In this document: piece by piece, positions 16,386 to 25,168 of the stretch
How positions within the stretch are numbered: the stretch's first letter is position 1
Layout of the letters: every line of letters begins with the position of its first letter
Assembly (NCBI GenBank): GCA_022711575.1
Contig: JAKLES010000003.1
Location: 1 to 39,509 of the forward strand
DNA from: Deltaproteobacteria bacterium
GTDB lineage: Bacteria; Desulfobacterota; Syntrophia; Syntrophales; Smithellaceae
Direction of reading: 5' to 3'
DNA: 39,509 bases
Made by a program: the position numbers and the translations under genes
The notes under the pieces: generated by a model
Seen by the model: the letters and a program-made list of their open reading frames with translations, nothing else
Database searches by the model: none
What the model was told of the DNA's origin: nothing

Positions 16386-16942
16386 TTCCTGGAAGATTAT
16401 TTCAGAGCGCATCTCTTTTTGCATTAATCCAGCTTAGACATTTTAATCCATAAAATATTCGTCTCATTTTAAAGATCAAGTAACGATACATACAATTATT
16501 TATTGCGCATAAGCGTATAGCTTTGATGGTTAAATTCAAATTATTGTGGTGAAAATAACCATTTTTCTGGTCGGTGAGGTAATCTATATTTATGGCTATG
16601 ATTAAAGATAGTCTTTTGATTTCATGTGTTAATTTAAAAATCTTTAACTAAAAAAAATTTTTACTGCATTTGGCGTATAAATTGCTTTGAGCAAGGCAAG
16701 AGATATTGACGATCGATAAAGGATATTAAGTTAGTAATAAACATTAAATTTTAACTTGACTTTTTCTGCTGATTATCGTTTTTTAGGTGCAATAAAAAAA
16801 GAATTACTTTAATCATCACGGAAAATTTCAAGAAAAATTGAGTAAAAAAAATTAGAGCATCAAGTCTGTTAAGCGTTTCCAAGCTTGCGCGTTAGGGCAA
16901 ACAGTACTTTGTGAGGTTTTACCTGGAGGCGTTTCTTGTAGG
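16386..16942. other. AT-rich intergenic region before the ftsB-pil operon
   Basis: A 557-bp region without a credible gene. It has a low-GC composition with several homopolymer A/T runs. A sigma-54-like site at 16671-16686 is the clearest signal. No convincing terminator for the HcyBio gene was seen. Confidence 0.7.
16671..16686 (+). promoter_or_regulatory. Sigma-54 promoter candidate for the ftsB-pil operon
   Basis: TGGCGTATAAATTGCT keeps TGGC and TTGCT at exact -24/-12 spacing, with three mismatches in the less conserved part of the -24 box. The predicted start near 16697 would give a leader of about 245 nt to the ATG at 16943. Pilus genes are often RpoN/PilR controlled, which makes it plausible but not proven. 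Confidence 0.4.
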
Positions 16943-17209
16943 ATGAAGATTGGCAGGTATTTGGTTGTTTTTTTGTTTTTGATGACGCTTTTAATAACCT
17001 TTGGCAACAGGGGGGTTGTTGATAATTATTTGATGGGCAAAAGGCTATCGCAACTGCAAGCGGACAATGATGATCTGGAAAAACAAAACCAGGAGCTTGG
17101 GAAGAAAATACTTTTATTACGAAGTGACCCGGCATACATTGAGTCTATTGCACGCAATGAGTTGGGTATGGTAAAAAAAGGAGACGTTGTTTACCGGCTG
17201 GCAAAGTGA
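16943..17209 (+). CDS. FtsB/DivIC-type septum formation protein
   Basis: An 88-residue bitopic membrane protein. It has a short cytoplasmic start, one membrane segment (about 5-22), a coiled coil (about 32-58, LSQLQADNDDLEKQNQELGK), and the C-terminal family pattern DPAYIESIARNELGMVKKGD (62-81). FtsB with FtsL and FtsQ activates septal wall synthesis. GGAGGC lies 12 nt upstream, so the Shine-Dalgarno spacing is long. It sits 41 bp before pilM, so it may be co-transcribed with the pilus genes, an unusual pairing. Confidence 0.8.
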   Translation: MKIGRYLVVFLFLMTLLITFGNRGVVDNYLMGKRLSQLQADNDDLEKQNQELGKKILLLRSDPAYIESIARNELGMVKKGDVVYRLAK

Positions 17210-17250
17210 CGGAAACCATTTTACGTGAAAAATAATATGACGGTGCTTCA

Positions 17251-18327
17251 ATGGATTTAAAAGAATTATTTACCGGGTCAAAGAAACTTGTCGGCTTGGA
17301 CATCGGCTCAAGTTCCCTGAAGCTCGCTGAAATCGTAAGTACATCTCAAGGTCCTATTCTTAACAGGTTCCGACAGATTCCCGTTCCTCCCGGAGTTATT
17401 GTTGACGGTGTTGTGGAAGATGCTGGCGCCCTATCATCGATTATTAAGGAACTTTTCCGTAATTCCGGTTGTAAAGGAAAAGGAATTGTCACCTCCCTTT
17501 CCGGTAATTCTGTCATTGTTAAAAAAGTAACCCTTGCCCAAATGGAAGAGGTTGAACTGCGCGAGTTAATTCATGACGAAGCCGGTAAATACCTTCCTTT
17601 TGATAACATGGATGATGTGAATTATGATTTTCAGATTCTGGGAGACAATGAGTATAATCCCAATCAAATGGATGTTATTATTGTTGCCGCTAAAAAAACG
17701 GATGTCAATAGCTACTTGGATGCGATTAGCGCAGCCGGTCTCACTGTCATGATCATGGATGTAGATTCTTTTGCGCTGGAAACCATGTATGAAGCTAATT
17801 ACCCATTTGAAGATGATGAAATCATCGTCATTGTTAATATTGGCGCGAAGTTGACCAATATTAGCGTCATTAAAGGCGGGATGTCCATTTTTACCCGAGA
17901 TTTCGCTGTTGCAGGAAACGTGATCACTGAAGGCTTGCAGGAAAAATACCATGTGTCGGCAGATGAAGCGGAAAGAATGAAAATAGAAGGTATTCCCGCA
18001 GGCGATCAGGGCGGCATAGATTTTCAAAATGTCATTTTAGATTGCGCCGATCCGATATGTTCGGAAATTGAAAGATCCATTGATTACTTCCGTTCAACTT
18101 TCGGGGGTGACTATATCAAGCATGTGTACTTATCCGGTGGATCATCAAGAATTGTCGGCTTAAAAGACCATTTGTCGCAGAGATTAAATATAGAGACGGA
18201 GCTAATTAATCCCCTTTTAAAAATCGGATATAACAAGGCGAATATTGATGCGGGAAAGCTCGACAGCATCAAAACAATCGGCGCCGTGGCCATTGGGTTG
18301 GGTTTAAGGAAAATAGGTGATAAATGA
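17251..18327 (+). CDS. pilM: Type IV pilus assembly protein PilM
   Basis: A cytoplasmic actin-like ATPase-fold protein, 358 residues, that binds the N-terminus of PilN and links the pilus motor to the PilNO alignment complex. The FtsA/MreB-like nucleotide fold is shown by GLDIGSSSLKLAE (15-27), VIVNIGAKLTNISVI in the middle and YLSGGSSRIVGL near the end. The last 4 nt overlap pilN (ATGA). It lacks a strong Shine-Dalgarno; GGTG lies 5 nt upstream. Confidence 0.95.
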   Translation: MDLKELFTGSKKLVGLDIGSSSLKLAEIVSTSQGPILNRFRQIPVPPGVIVDGVVEDAGALSSIIKELFRNSGCKGKGIVTSLSGNSVIVKKVTLAQMEEVELRELIHDEAGKYLPFDNMDDVNYDFQILGDNEYNPNQMDVIIVAAKKTDVNSYLDAISAAGLTVMIMDVDSFALETMYEANYPFEDDEIIVIVNIGAKLTNISVIKGGMSIFTRDFAVAGNVITEGLQEKYHVSADEAERMKIEGIPAGDQGGIDFQNVILDCADPICSEIERSIDYFRSTFGGDYIKHVYLSGGSSRIVGLKDHLSQRLNIETELINPLLKIGYNKANIDAGKLDSIKTIGAVAIGLGLRKIGDK

Positions 18328-18872
18328 TTAAGATTAATCTTTTACCTTACCATGAAAGGGAGAAAAAAGAGAATCTCGCAAGACAGATGATAATTATTGC
18401 GGGTTTATTTGTCCTTTTTATTCTTTGTCTCGTCTGGTTGCAACTCTTCATGGTTTTTCAAGTAAAACATTTGGAAACAAAGCTTGCGGATTCCAGGCAA
18501 ACTTTAAAAATTTTAGATGCCAAAGTCGGTGATTTGGAAAAGTTTAAACAGCAAAAAGCTGAGTTAGAGTTAAAAATCGGTGTGATTGGTACGCTGGAAG
18601 AAAATCGATTATTACCGGTGAAAACGCTGGATGATTTATCCATGCTGGTCCCGCAAAAAAGTATTTGGCTGGTGAAAATTGCGCAAAGTTATGACAGTCT
18701 GACCCTAGAAGGCATAGGCAGCGACAACATTGTCGCTGCTGATTTTATGAAAACCATTGAAAAGTTTCCTCTCATCCAGTCGGTCGATTTAGTTTCGTCA
18801 AAAAAGGTGGAGATTGCCGACATAACGTTGCAACAGTTTATTTTTTCCTGCAAAATGAAAAAGGGATTTTAA
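18324..18872 (+). CDS. pilN: Type IV pilus assembly protein PilN
   Basis: A bitopic inner-membrane protein of 182 residues. It begins with the PilM-binding motif KINLLPYHERE (3-13). One membrane segment (about 23-46), a periplasmic coiled coil (about 50-90) and a ferredoxin-like domain follow. It pairs with PilO. It is coupled to pilM by a 4-nt overlap and lies 3 nt before pilO. Confidence 0.93.
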   Translation: MIKINLLPYHEREKKENLARQMIIIAGLFVLFILCLVWLQLFMVFQVKHLETKLADSRQTLKILDAKVGDLEKFKQQKAELELKIGVIGTLEENRLLPVKTLDDLSMLVPQKSIWLVKIAQSYDSLTLEGIGSDNIVAADFMKTIEKFPLIQSVDLVSSKKVEIADITLQQFIFSCKMKKGF

Positions 18873-18875
18873 ATT

Positions 18876-19637
18876 ATGGCCATCACCATTAACGATATTA
18901 AAAAATTATCTCCACAGGCCAAAGCCCTGCTCGTCATTTTAATTGTCTTTATCATCGGCTACCTGTACTACTTTTATTTTTTATCCGACACTTTATCCAA
19001 AAAGTCACAGCTTGATAAAGATTATCAGGACGTTCAATTACAAATTAAGCAGAAAGAAAAAATCGCACTGCAACTCGACAAGTATAAAGCTGAAGTCGAA
19101 GCCCTGAAACAAAATTATAAAGTGGCTTTATTAAAACTTCCGGACCAGCGGGAAATTCCCGGACTTTTTCATTCTGTTGCGCTGGCGGGCAGGGATGCGG
19201 GTATTGAGTTTGTATTGTTTGAACCACAAGTTGCCGTCCCTAAAGTTCTGGATAAACCTGACGCCGGAACACCTAAAGCTTCCGCAATGCTTCAACCTTC
19301 AGATAAGAAGCAAGCAGGCACCCCGAAGCCAGAAGCTCCAAAACAGCCTGGCGCGCCTGCCAAGTCCGGTGATGCGAAAAATCCACCGGCGCCCGAACCT
19401 TTTTATGAGGAAATACCGGTAAAAGTGACCGTGACGGGCCATTTTCAAAATATTGTTCATTTTTTTGAAAAAGTGGCCAAACTGCCGCGTATTGTCAATA
19501 TTTCCGATATTTCCATGGGTGATCGAAAGAATATCAAAGGTCGGGGATACCTTATTACCGCATCTTGTACCGTGAAGACGTACATGTTTGTGGATAAAAA
19601 AGAGCAAACAAGTGAAAAGAAAAATGAAAAAAATTAA
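18876..19637 (+). CDS. pilO: Type IV pilus assembly protein PilO
   Basis: Partner of PilN in the periplasmic alignment complex, 253 residues. A short N-terminus, a membrane segment (about 15-36), a coiled coil (about 40-80), then the ferredoxin-like core starting DQREIPGLFHSVALAGRDAG (about 90-109). A Pro/Ala/Lys-rich insertion of about 50 residues (about 125-170) interrupts the core before YEEIPVKVTVTGHF. The insertion makes it longer than a typical PilO of about 200 residues. It overlaps pilP by 14 nt. Confidence 0.92.
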   Translation: MAITINDIKKLSPQAKALLVILIVFIIGYLYYFYFLSDTLSKKSQLDKDYQDVQLQIKQKEKIALQLDKYKAEVEALKQNYKVALLKLPDQREIPGLFHSVALAGRDAGIEFVLFEPQVAVPKVLDKPDAGTPKASAMLQPSDKKQAGTPKPEAPKQPGAPAKSGDAKNPPAPEPFYEEIPVKVTVTGHFQNIVHFFEKVAKLPRIVNISDISMGDRKNIKGRGYLITASCTVKTYMFVDKKEQTSEKKNEKN

Positions 19638-20109
19638 AACCATCATTTTGTGTAATTTGTTGATTCTTTTTACGACAGCTTTTTGCGCTTTTTGCGCTGA
19701 AGTAAATAAACCATCTTTGCAAACGCAGGCGCCCTCCTTGCCGCCGGTTCTTCAGACGCAGGATAATACTTACAGTTACAGTCCGTTGGGCAAGCCCGAT
19801 CCCTTCAGGCCGTTTGTTGATGTAGAAAGTACGGCTGCAAAAAAAGGCAAAGAGGGTAAGGCGGAATCTATTTTCCCGTTGCAGCGGGTGGGAGTTGAAA
19901 ATTTCAACCTTGTTGGAATTGCCGGGGATCAAATACGTCGCGTAGCAGTGGTTGAAGATTCAACCAAAAAGTTTTATCCGCTTTTTGTCGGAACACGAAT
20001 TGGCCTTCATAACGGGAAAGTGACCGATATCCTGGCAGACCGGGTGACTGTGGATGAGTTGCACGGGAAGAAAGTCAAAAGAGTTATTTTGAAACTGCGC
20101 AAAAATTAA
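19624..20109 (+). CDS. pilP: Type IV pilus assembly protein PilP
   Basis: A 161-residue periplasmic protein that joins the PilNO complex to the PilQ secretin. The N-terminal signal segment ends with TAFCAFCAE; the cysteines might serve as a poor lipobox or be lost on cleavage. A proline-rich linker leads to YSPLGKPDPFRPFVD and a beta-sandwich domain (about 85-160) with VGIAGDQIRRVAVVED, typical of PilP. The ATG at 19624 is preferred over 19588, which would place extra charged residues before the signal peptide. Translationally coupled to pilO. Confidence 0.9.
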   Translation: MKKIKTIILCNLLILFTTAFCAFCAEVNKPSLQTQAPSLPPVLQTQDNTYSYSPLGKPDPFRPFVDVESTAAKKGKEGKAESIFPLQRVGVENFNLVGIAGDQIRRVAVVEDSTKKFYPLFVGTRIGLHNGKVTDILADRVTVDELHGKKVKRVILKLRKN

Positions 20110-20124
20110 CGATGAGGTAATATC

Positions 20125-21927
20125 ATGAAAAAATATTTATCCAAAATATTTCCTGTGTTCATAATCCTTTGGATTTTTTTATACACGCCGCTGGGTGTGA
20201 CTACGGGTTCAAGTGCAGACCAAAATAATGTCACGGGCGCTAAAAATGAGACGGCAAATGTCGGCTATCTGGAAAATATATTATTTGAGAAGTTGTCGGG
20301 ACGGGAAAGAGTTATTCTGGTTGTATCTCAACAACCCTCGATTGCTCCTACTTCTCTTCAGGGAGATAATAGTTTGCTCATTAAACTGGAAAACTTGTAC
20401 GCACCCGACAACATGCGGGAACCTCTTGGGGGGGCGCAGTTACTGAATGTGACCGACGTGCGGGCCGAGCAGCGAACAACAGAAGGGGCACAATGGGTTT
20501 ATTTGAAAGTTAGTCTCAAAGAGAATGTTCCCTATTCCATAAGACCGGAAGGAAAGACCATAGTTATTGATTTCAATACTTCCAGCATAGAAGCAAAATT
20601 AAACGCTCATCATCAAAAGGATGCCGTAAGATCCAGAGAATCACTGGCTGGTGTCGGTTCCAATGAAGACAATGAGATAAAAAAACCGGCGCGACACGAG
20701 ACCCTAAAAAGATATACGGATAGAATTATCTCTGTAGATTTTCAGGATGCAGACATTAAAAGCGTGTTACGTTTAATGGCTGAGTACGGTAATATGAGTA
20801 TCATTTCCGGTGATGATGTCAAAGGCAATGTTACTCTGACGATGAAAAATGTGCCGTGGGAACAGGCATTGGATTCTATCCTTGACGTCAAAGGTCTGGC
20901 TAAAAAGCAAATGGGTGATGTCATTAGCGTCATGACACTGGAGCGGAAGAAAAAGGATGAATCTGATAAAAAAGCAGCCGAAGAAGATCAGATTAAAGCG
21001 GAAGATGCTCGTAAGGCAAGAGAATTACAGCTTCTGGTCGAGAAGGGGAAATTACGTCAGATACTGATTGAAGCAAAAATTGTGGAAGTGTCCGAAGAGT
21101 TTGTTAGAAATCTGGGTGTCCAATGGGGATTCGGCAATAATCAAAGAGTTGGAACGTCTTATGGACTGGGTTTGTCTGGGGGATCCAATCCTCTCACGCA
21201 GACCAATGCTCAATCAATGACGTATCCTTCTCAAATTCCTTGGGTAAAATCAGGAACCACCGATCCATTAACGATGGCAGCAGTCAATTTCCCATCCAGT
21301 GTGCTCGGGCCCACTTTTGGTCTTGTTTTTGGCGGCGCGCAAGGCTTTATTGAAACGCAGTTATCAGCCCTGGAAGCGACAACTCAGGGTAAAATCATTT
21401 CATCGCCTAAAGTCGTGACGATGGATAATGTAAAGGCCGTTATCAAGCAAGGTGATGAAGTTCCCTATATTACGAAGAGTGAAGGCAGCACCGATACACC
21501 CACTGTAACTTTTAAGGAAGCTGTCCTGCGTCTCGAAGTCAAACCGAAAATCACCGATGAAGGCCGGATCTCCATGGAAATTAAAGCAACGAATGACACG
21601 CCGGATTACGCCAAAAGAGATCAACTTTACGGTAATCCGCCCATCCGTAAAAATGAAGTGGAATCCAAAATTGTTGTGCAAGATGGGGATACCGTGGTTA
21701 TTGGCGGTATCGCTCGCAATCAAGAGGATAAAATTGTCAGCGGCGTCCCCGGGTTTTATAAGATCCCGGTTTTGGGCTGGCTATTTAAAACCGAAAATAT
21801 TCAGAATCAAAAAAGACAATTGATGATATTTATTACGCCAAAGATATTGGCCGGATCCGGATATGTTGAAGATGAATGCGATTCGATGAATCTCGATAAT
21901 ATGGATCGCTGTCGCAATCGGAAATAG
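20125..21927 (+). CDS. pilQ: Type IV pilus secretin PilQ
   Basis: Outer-membrane secretin ring through which the pilus exits, 600 residues with a signal peptide (about 1-30). One AMIN domain (about 45-160) binds peptidoglycan. An STN/N0 domain follows (about 200-270, ISVDFQDADIKSVLRLMAEYG), then an N1-like charged region and the C-terminal secretin domain (about 310-585). Secretin signatures are VPGFYKIPVLGWLF and LMIFITPKIL. GAGGT lies before the ATG. It is the last gene of the operon and is followed by a terminator. Confidence 0.95.
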   Translation: MKKYLSKIFPVFIILWIFLYTPLGVTTGSSADQNNVTGAKNETANVGYLENILFEKLSGRERVILVVSQQPSIAPTSLQGDNSLLIKLENLYAPDNMREPLGGAQLLNVTDVRAEQRTTEGAQWVYLKVSLKENVPYSIRPEGKTIVIDFNTSSIEAKLNAHHQKDAVRSRESLAGVGSNEDNEIKKPARHETLKRYTDRIISVDFQDADIKSVLRLMAEYGNMSIISGDDVKGNVTLTMKNVPWEQALDSILDVKGLAKKQMGDVISVMTLERKKKDESDKKAAEEDQIKAEDARKARELQLLVEKGKLRQILIEAKIVEVSEEFVRNLGVQWGFGNNQRVGTSYGLGLSGGSNPLTQTNAQSMTYPSQIPWVKSGTTDPLTMAAVNFPSSVLGPTFGLVFGGAQGFIETQLSALEATTQGKIISSPKVVTMDNVKAVIKQGDEVPYITKSEGSTDTPTVTFKEAVLRLEVKPKITDEGRISMEIKATNDTPDYAKRDQLYGNPPIRKNEVESKIVVQDGDTVVIGGIARNQEDKIVSGVPGFYKIPVLGWLFKTENIQNQKRQLMIFITPKILAGSGYVEDECDSMNLDNMDRCRNRK

Positions 21928-21955
21928 AAAATTACTCTCCAGGGACATGACCATC

Positions 21956-21992
21956 AAGCCCCTCTGCATGATAGATGTGCAGAGGGGCTTTT
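21956..21992 (+). terminator. Rho-independent terminator after pilQ
   Basis: A perfect 13-bp stem, AAGCCCCTCTGCA (21956-21968) with TGCAGAGGGGCTT (21978-21990), a 9-nt loop and a short T-run. It ends the ftsB-pilMNOPQ unit. Confidence 0.9.
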
Positions 21993-22045
21993 ATCGACGA
22001 ATTCATAGAATGAAATCCAATGCGCTTGATCGGATTGATTAAACC

Positions 22046-22807
22046 ATGAAACTGAAAATCTTAATCGTCATCTCTGTATTATTTTGCCAAATATTTCTTA
22101 TTTCCTGCACCAGCACTCCCTGGCACAGAGACCAGGCAGATATATATTTAAAAAAGGGAATAGCTTTACTTGAGGCCAGACAGTACCTCGGCGCGCTCAA
22201 GGAATTGCTGGAAGCGGATAAATATGCTCCCCGTGATCCAGTCATCAATTATAATTTAGGAATTGCGTATTTAGGCCGTGGATTGAAAGACATGGCCATG
22301 GAAAGGTTTCAAAAGGCGGTATCCTTAAAAGAGGATTATTCTGAGGCGCATAATTATATAGGCACCATGTATATGGATATGGGGCAGTGGGAAAAAGCAA
22401 TTGCTTCTTTTGATAAAGCGTTAAAAAATTATCTTTATGCGAATTCCGAGCACGCCCTCTATAATTCGGGATGGGCGTATTACAATTTACAGAATTATGA
22501 CATGGCCTTGTCCAGGTATCGGCAGGCTTTGCAGCAAGATCGGCTGTCCGGATTGCAGCCGCAGATCGAGAAAAATATAGGATTAATCTATATAAAACAA
22601 TCTAATCTGGCCCAGGCAAAGGAGCATTTGGAAAAATCCGTTACGTTGGATCCCTCTCTTTATGACGCTCATTTTTTTCTGGCCGAGACTTATTTAAAAA
22701 CAAAAGATACGGCGAAAGCAAAAAAATCATTTCAGCAAGTCGTGAAGCTTGCCCCGCAATCGCCTTTTGGACAAAAAGCTCAAGAGTATTTGCAGTCTTT
22801 GAGGTGA
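22046..22807 (+). CDS. TPR lipoprotein (PilF/PilW-like)
   Basis: A 253-residue lipoprotein. Its signal peptide ends in the lipobox LISC (Cys21), so it is probably anchored in the outer membrane. About six tetratricopeptide units follow (about 28-250), for example YNLGIAYLGRGLKDMAMERF and YNSGWAYYNLQNYDMALSRY. PilF/PilW proteins of this design help PilQ secretin assembly, and the gene lies right behind the pil operon. It is on a separate transcript, since a terminator intervenes, so the pilus role is an inference. Confidence 0.85.
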   Translation: MKLKILIVISVLFCQIFLISCTSTPWHRDQADIYLKKGIALLEARQYLGALKELLEADKYAPRDPVINYNLGIAYLGRGLKDMAMERFQKAVSLKEDYSEAHNYIGTMYMDMGQWEKAIASFDKALKNYLYANSEHALYNSGWAYYNLQNYDMALSRYRQALQQDRLSGLQPQIEKNIGLIYIKQSNLAQAKEHLEKSVTLDPSLYDAHFFLAETYLKTKDTAKAKKSFQQVVKLAPQSPFGQKAQEYLQSLR

Positions 22808-22822
22808 CGGTAATCACGACTC

Positions 22823-23911
22823 ATGCAGAAAACAATCAAACCCGTATTCCTGCAAAGAATTTTTGCCGTTCAAAAAAAATTTCCCAGCTATCAGGTCGAT
22901 GGTATCCTGTTTTCCAATATCAGCAATATCCGTTATCTGTCGGGATTCACCGGCAGTGACGGCATTTTGATTTTAAGCGCAGACGCCGTCCGGCTGCTTG
23001 TTGATGGCCGTTACACGACGCAAGCCGTGGCCGAAGTTCAACCGGTTCCCGTTGTCCAGTATCAAAATAAAATTCAGGGAATCGAAAAGGCCGTGAAGGA
23101 ATTAGGCCTTACAAAAATCGGTTTTGAGGCTTCTTTCGTGAGCGTGGAGATGTTCAATGATCTAACGCGAAGCCTAAAAAAGACAAAGCTTGTTCCGCTT
23201 GGCGACGAGTTGAGATTGCTTCGGGCTTATAAGGATAAATATGAAATTGCTGTGATGAAAAAAGCGGCGGCGATTGCCTCGGCAGCGGTCGCCGTGCTCT
23301 CCTGCGAAATAGAACCCGGCTGGACGGAGCAAGAGACGGCCCTGCAACTGGAAATGACGGCGCGCCGGGCGGGCGCCGAGCAGGTTGCGTTTGAGACGAT
23401 TGTCGCCTCGGGTAAGCATGCGGCGCTTCCTCACGCCCAGCCTACAAATCGGAAGATTCAGAATGGCGATTTTGTTGTCATTGATTTTGGCGTTAAATAT
23501 CAGGGCTACTGTTCCGATGAAACTTGCACCTTCGCAATTGGGGAATTGACAGGTGATCAAAAAAATGCTTATCGTGCAACATTGCAGGCTCACGATGAAA
23601 CTATCGCATTCATTAAAGCAGGCATAGCTGCGGCAGATGTAGATGCTCTGGTGCGCAGGGTGCTGGGGAAAAAATACAGTCGGTATTTTGTACATGGAAC
23701 AGGTCATGGCGTTGGTCTGGAGGTTCATGAAGCGCCGCGCCTGGCGCCGAATTCGCAAGATGTCTTGAATGCCGGAATGGTGGTGACGGTTGAACCCGGT
23801 CTCTACTATCCCGGTCGGTGGGGCATTCGAATTGAAGACACGGTTTTCGTCAAAGAAAATAGTTGTGAAATCATTACAAAGATGAAAAAAGATTACACCA
23901 TCATTGGATAA
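22823..23911 (+). CDS. Xaa-Pro aminopeptidase (aminopeptidase P family, M24B)
   Basis: A 362-residue cytoplasmic metallopeptidase that removes the first residue before proline. The N-terminal creatinase domain (about 10-135) contains ISNIRYLSGFTGSDG. The pita-bread catalytic domain holds the five metal ligands: Asp221 (VIDFG), Asp232 (CSDE), His295 (HGTGHG), Glu324 (TVEPG) and Glu338 (IRIEDT). It lies 15 nt after the TPR gene and 18 nt before gcvH, suggesting one operon. Confidence 0.93.
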   Translation: MQKTIKPVFLQRIFAVQKKFPSYQVDGILFSNISNIRYLSGFTGSDGILILSADAVRLLVDGRYTTQAVAEVQPVPVVQYQNKIQGIEKAVKELGLTKIGFEASFVSVEMFNDLTRSLKKTKLVPLGDELRLLRAYKDKYEIAVMKKAAAIASAAVAVLSCEIEPGWTEQETALQLEMTARRAGAEQVAFETIVASGKHAALPHAQPTNRKIQNGDFVVIDFGVKYQGYCSDETCTFAIGELTGDQKNAYRATLQAHDETIAFIKAGIAAADVDALVRRVLGKKYSRYFVHGTGHGVGLEVHEAPRLAPNSQDVLNAGMVVTVEPGLYYPGRWGIRIEDTVFVKENSCEIITKMKKDYTIIG

Positions 23912-23929
23912 ATTTGAGGGTATGCTGTT

Positions 23930-24325
23930 ATGAAGGTATTTCCAGAAGACCTGCTTTACAGTCACGAACATATTTGGGTGCGGGTTGACGGAGACATGGC
24001 TACGTTGGGGATTACCGATTACGCTCAGGAAAGTCTGGGAGAGATTCTGTCCATCGAATTCCCTGAAGTTGATACGTATGTAGAACGTGACGAAGCTTTC
24101 GGATCGATTGAATCCACCAAGGCTGTTGTGGATCTGATTGCTTCGGTCAGCGGGACAATCGTCAGCGTCAACGAAGACATTAATGACGACATCGGCATTA
24201 TCAACAGCGATCCTCATGATACCGGCTGGCTTGTTGTCATTGAGATGGATGACATGGAGCAACTGGATGAGCTTTTGGATGCGGCGGGTTATCATGATTT
24301 TATTCTCCGACAGGAAGCTGACTGA
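23930..24325 (+). CDS. gcvH: Glycine cleavage system H protein
   Basis: A 131-residue lipoyl carrier. The lipoyl attachment lysine is Lys64 in ESTKAV, within the family pattern YAQESLGEIL...GSIESTKAV. No gcvT or gcvP gene is adjacent. Instead a LipM-like octanoyltransferase gene follows after 9 nt, so this copy may act as the lipoyl-assembly acceptor as well as, or instead of, a glycine cleavage subunit. Confidence 0.95.
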   Translation: MKVFPEDLLYSHEHIWVRVDGDMATLGITDYAQESLGEILSIEFPEVDTYVERDEAFGSIESTKAVVDLIASVSGTIVSVNEDINDDIGIINSDPHDTGWLVVIEMDDMEQLDELLDAAGYHDFILRQEAD

Positions 24326-24334
24326 AGCCCTCTT

Positions 24335-25153
24335 ATGATATGGCGGTTGCTTAATTACCGGTCATACAGCGCCTTTGAAAACATGGCCATCGACGAGGCG
24401 ATTTTTCGGGACACCATGAAAAATAAAAAGCCGCCGACGTTACGTTTTTTTGGCTGGCGTCCGGCAGCTGTTTCTATTGGTTATTTTCAGGAATTGAAAA
24501 ACGAAATTCATTTTGAGCGGTGCCGATTGTCCGGTGTGGATATTGTCCGCAGAATGACCGGTGGGAAGGCCGTTTATCACAGCGATGAGGTCACCTATTC
24601 ACTGACAGCCGGCAATTCGGCCAAGCTTTTTCCCGACAATATAGGCGGGACGTATGAAAAAATCAGTCTTTGTCTGGCGCGTGGCTTATCTCTTCTCGGG
24701 ATCAACGCGCATCTGGCCAAAGCTGGCGCTCCCGGCAAAGAGCCGGATAAGACATCTTGTTGTTTTTCCGTGCCGTCCGGCCATGAGCTGCTGGTTGCCG
24801 GCAGAAAAATTTGCGGCAGCGCACAAATGAGAACGCAGGGAGGTTTTTTGCAGCACGGATCGCTTTTGATGACATTTGATCCGGTTAAAACCGCCGCCTT
24901 GATCCTGTCGCCGCAAACACCGGAACCGGACGAAAAACTCAGATGTTCCGTCACGGCTGTGAATGAGGTAATCCCTTCACCGGTCACGGCAGAGACTGTC
25001 TGCGCTGTTTTGCAAAAAGGTTTTAGCGACGAATTAGGTATTGGCCTGTCAGAAGGGACTTTGACGCCCGCCGAAAAGGCATTGAGCGCTCGACTGGTCA
25101 AAAAATATGAGAGTGACGCCTGGAATTGGGAACGAAAAAAAGGGAGTATTTAA
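24335..25153 (+). CDS. LipM-like octanoyltransferase (LplA/LipB/BirA fold)
   Basis: A 272-residue enzyme of the biotin/lipoate protein ligase fold. VRRMTGGKAVYHSDEVTYS (about 70-88) is the substrate-binding motif. The CCFSVPSGHELLVAGRKICG stretch (142-161) matches the LipM region with its catalytic cysteine, here Cys143 (or Cys142). LipM transfers octanoate from acyl-carrier protein to GcvH via an acyl-cysteine; LplA ligases lack this Cys. Position directly after gcvH supports this role. Lipoate ligase remains an alternative. Confidence 0.8.
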   Translation: MIWRLLNYRSYSAFENMAIDEAIFRDTMKNKKPPTLRFFGWRPAAVSIGYFQELKNEIHFERCRLSGVDIVRRMTGGKAVYHSDEVTYSLTAGNSAKLFPDNIGGTYEKISLCLARGLSLLGINAHLAKAGAPGKEPDKTSCCFSVPSGHELLVAGRKICGSAQMRTQGGFLQHGSLLMTFDPVKTAALILSPQTPEPDEKLRCSVTAVNEVIPSPVTAETVCAVLQKGFSDELGIGLSEGTLTPAEKALSARLVKKYESDAWNWERKKGSI

Positions 25154-25168
25154 ATTAGGTTAACCGGT

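Noticed and set aside
16419-16447. TTGCAT-N17-TTTAAT as a sigma-70 promoter
   Set aside because: The -35 box matches only 3 of 6 positions and the next gene is about 500 nt away; in AT-rich DNA this is expected by chance.
23174-24295. Long antisense frame (373 codons) over the aminopeptidase and gcvH genes
   Set aside because: Both plus-strand genes have full sets of catalytic or lipoyl residues; the antisense product shows no motifs or start signal.
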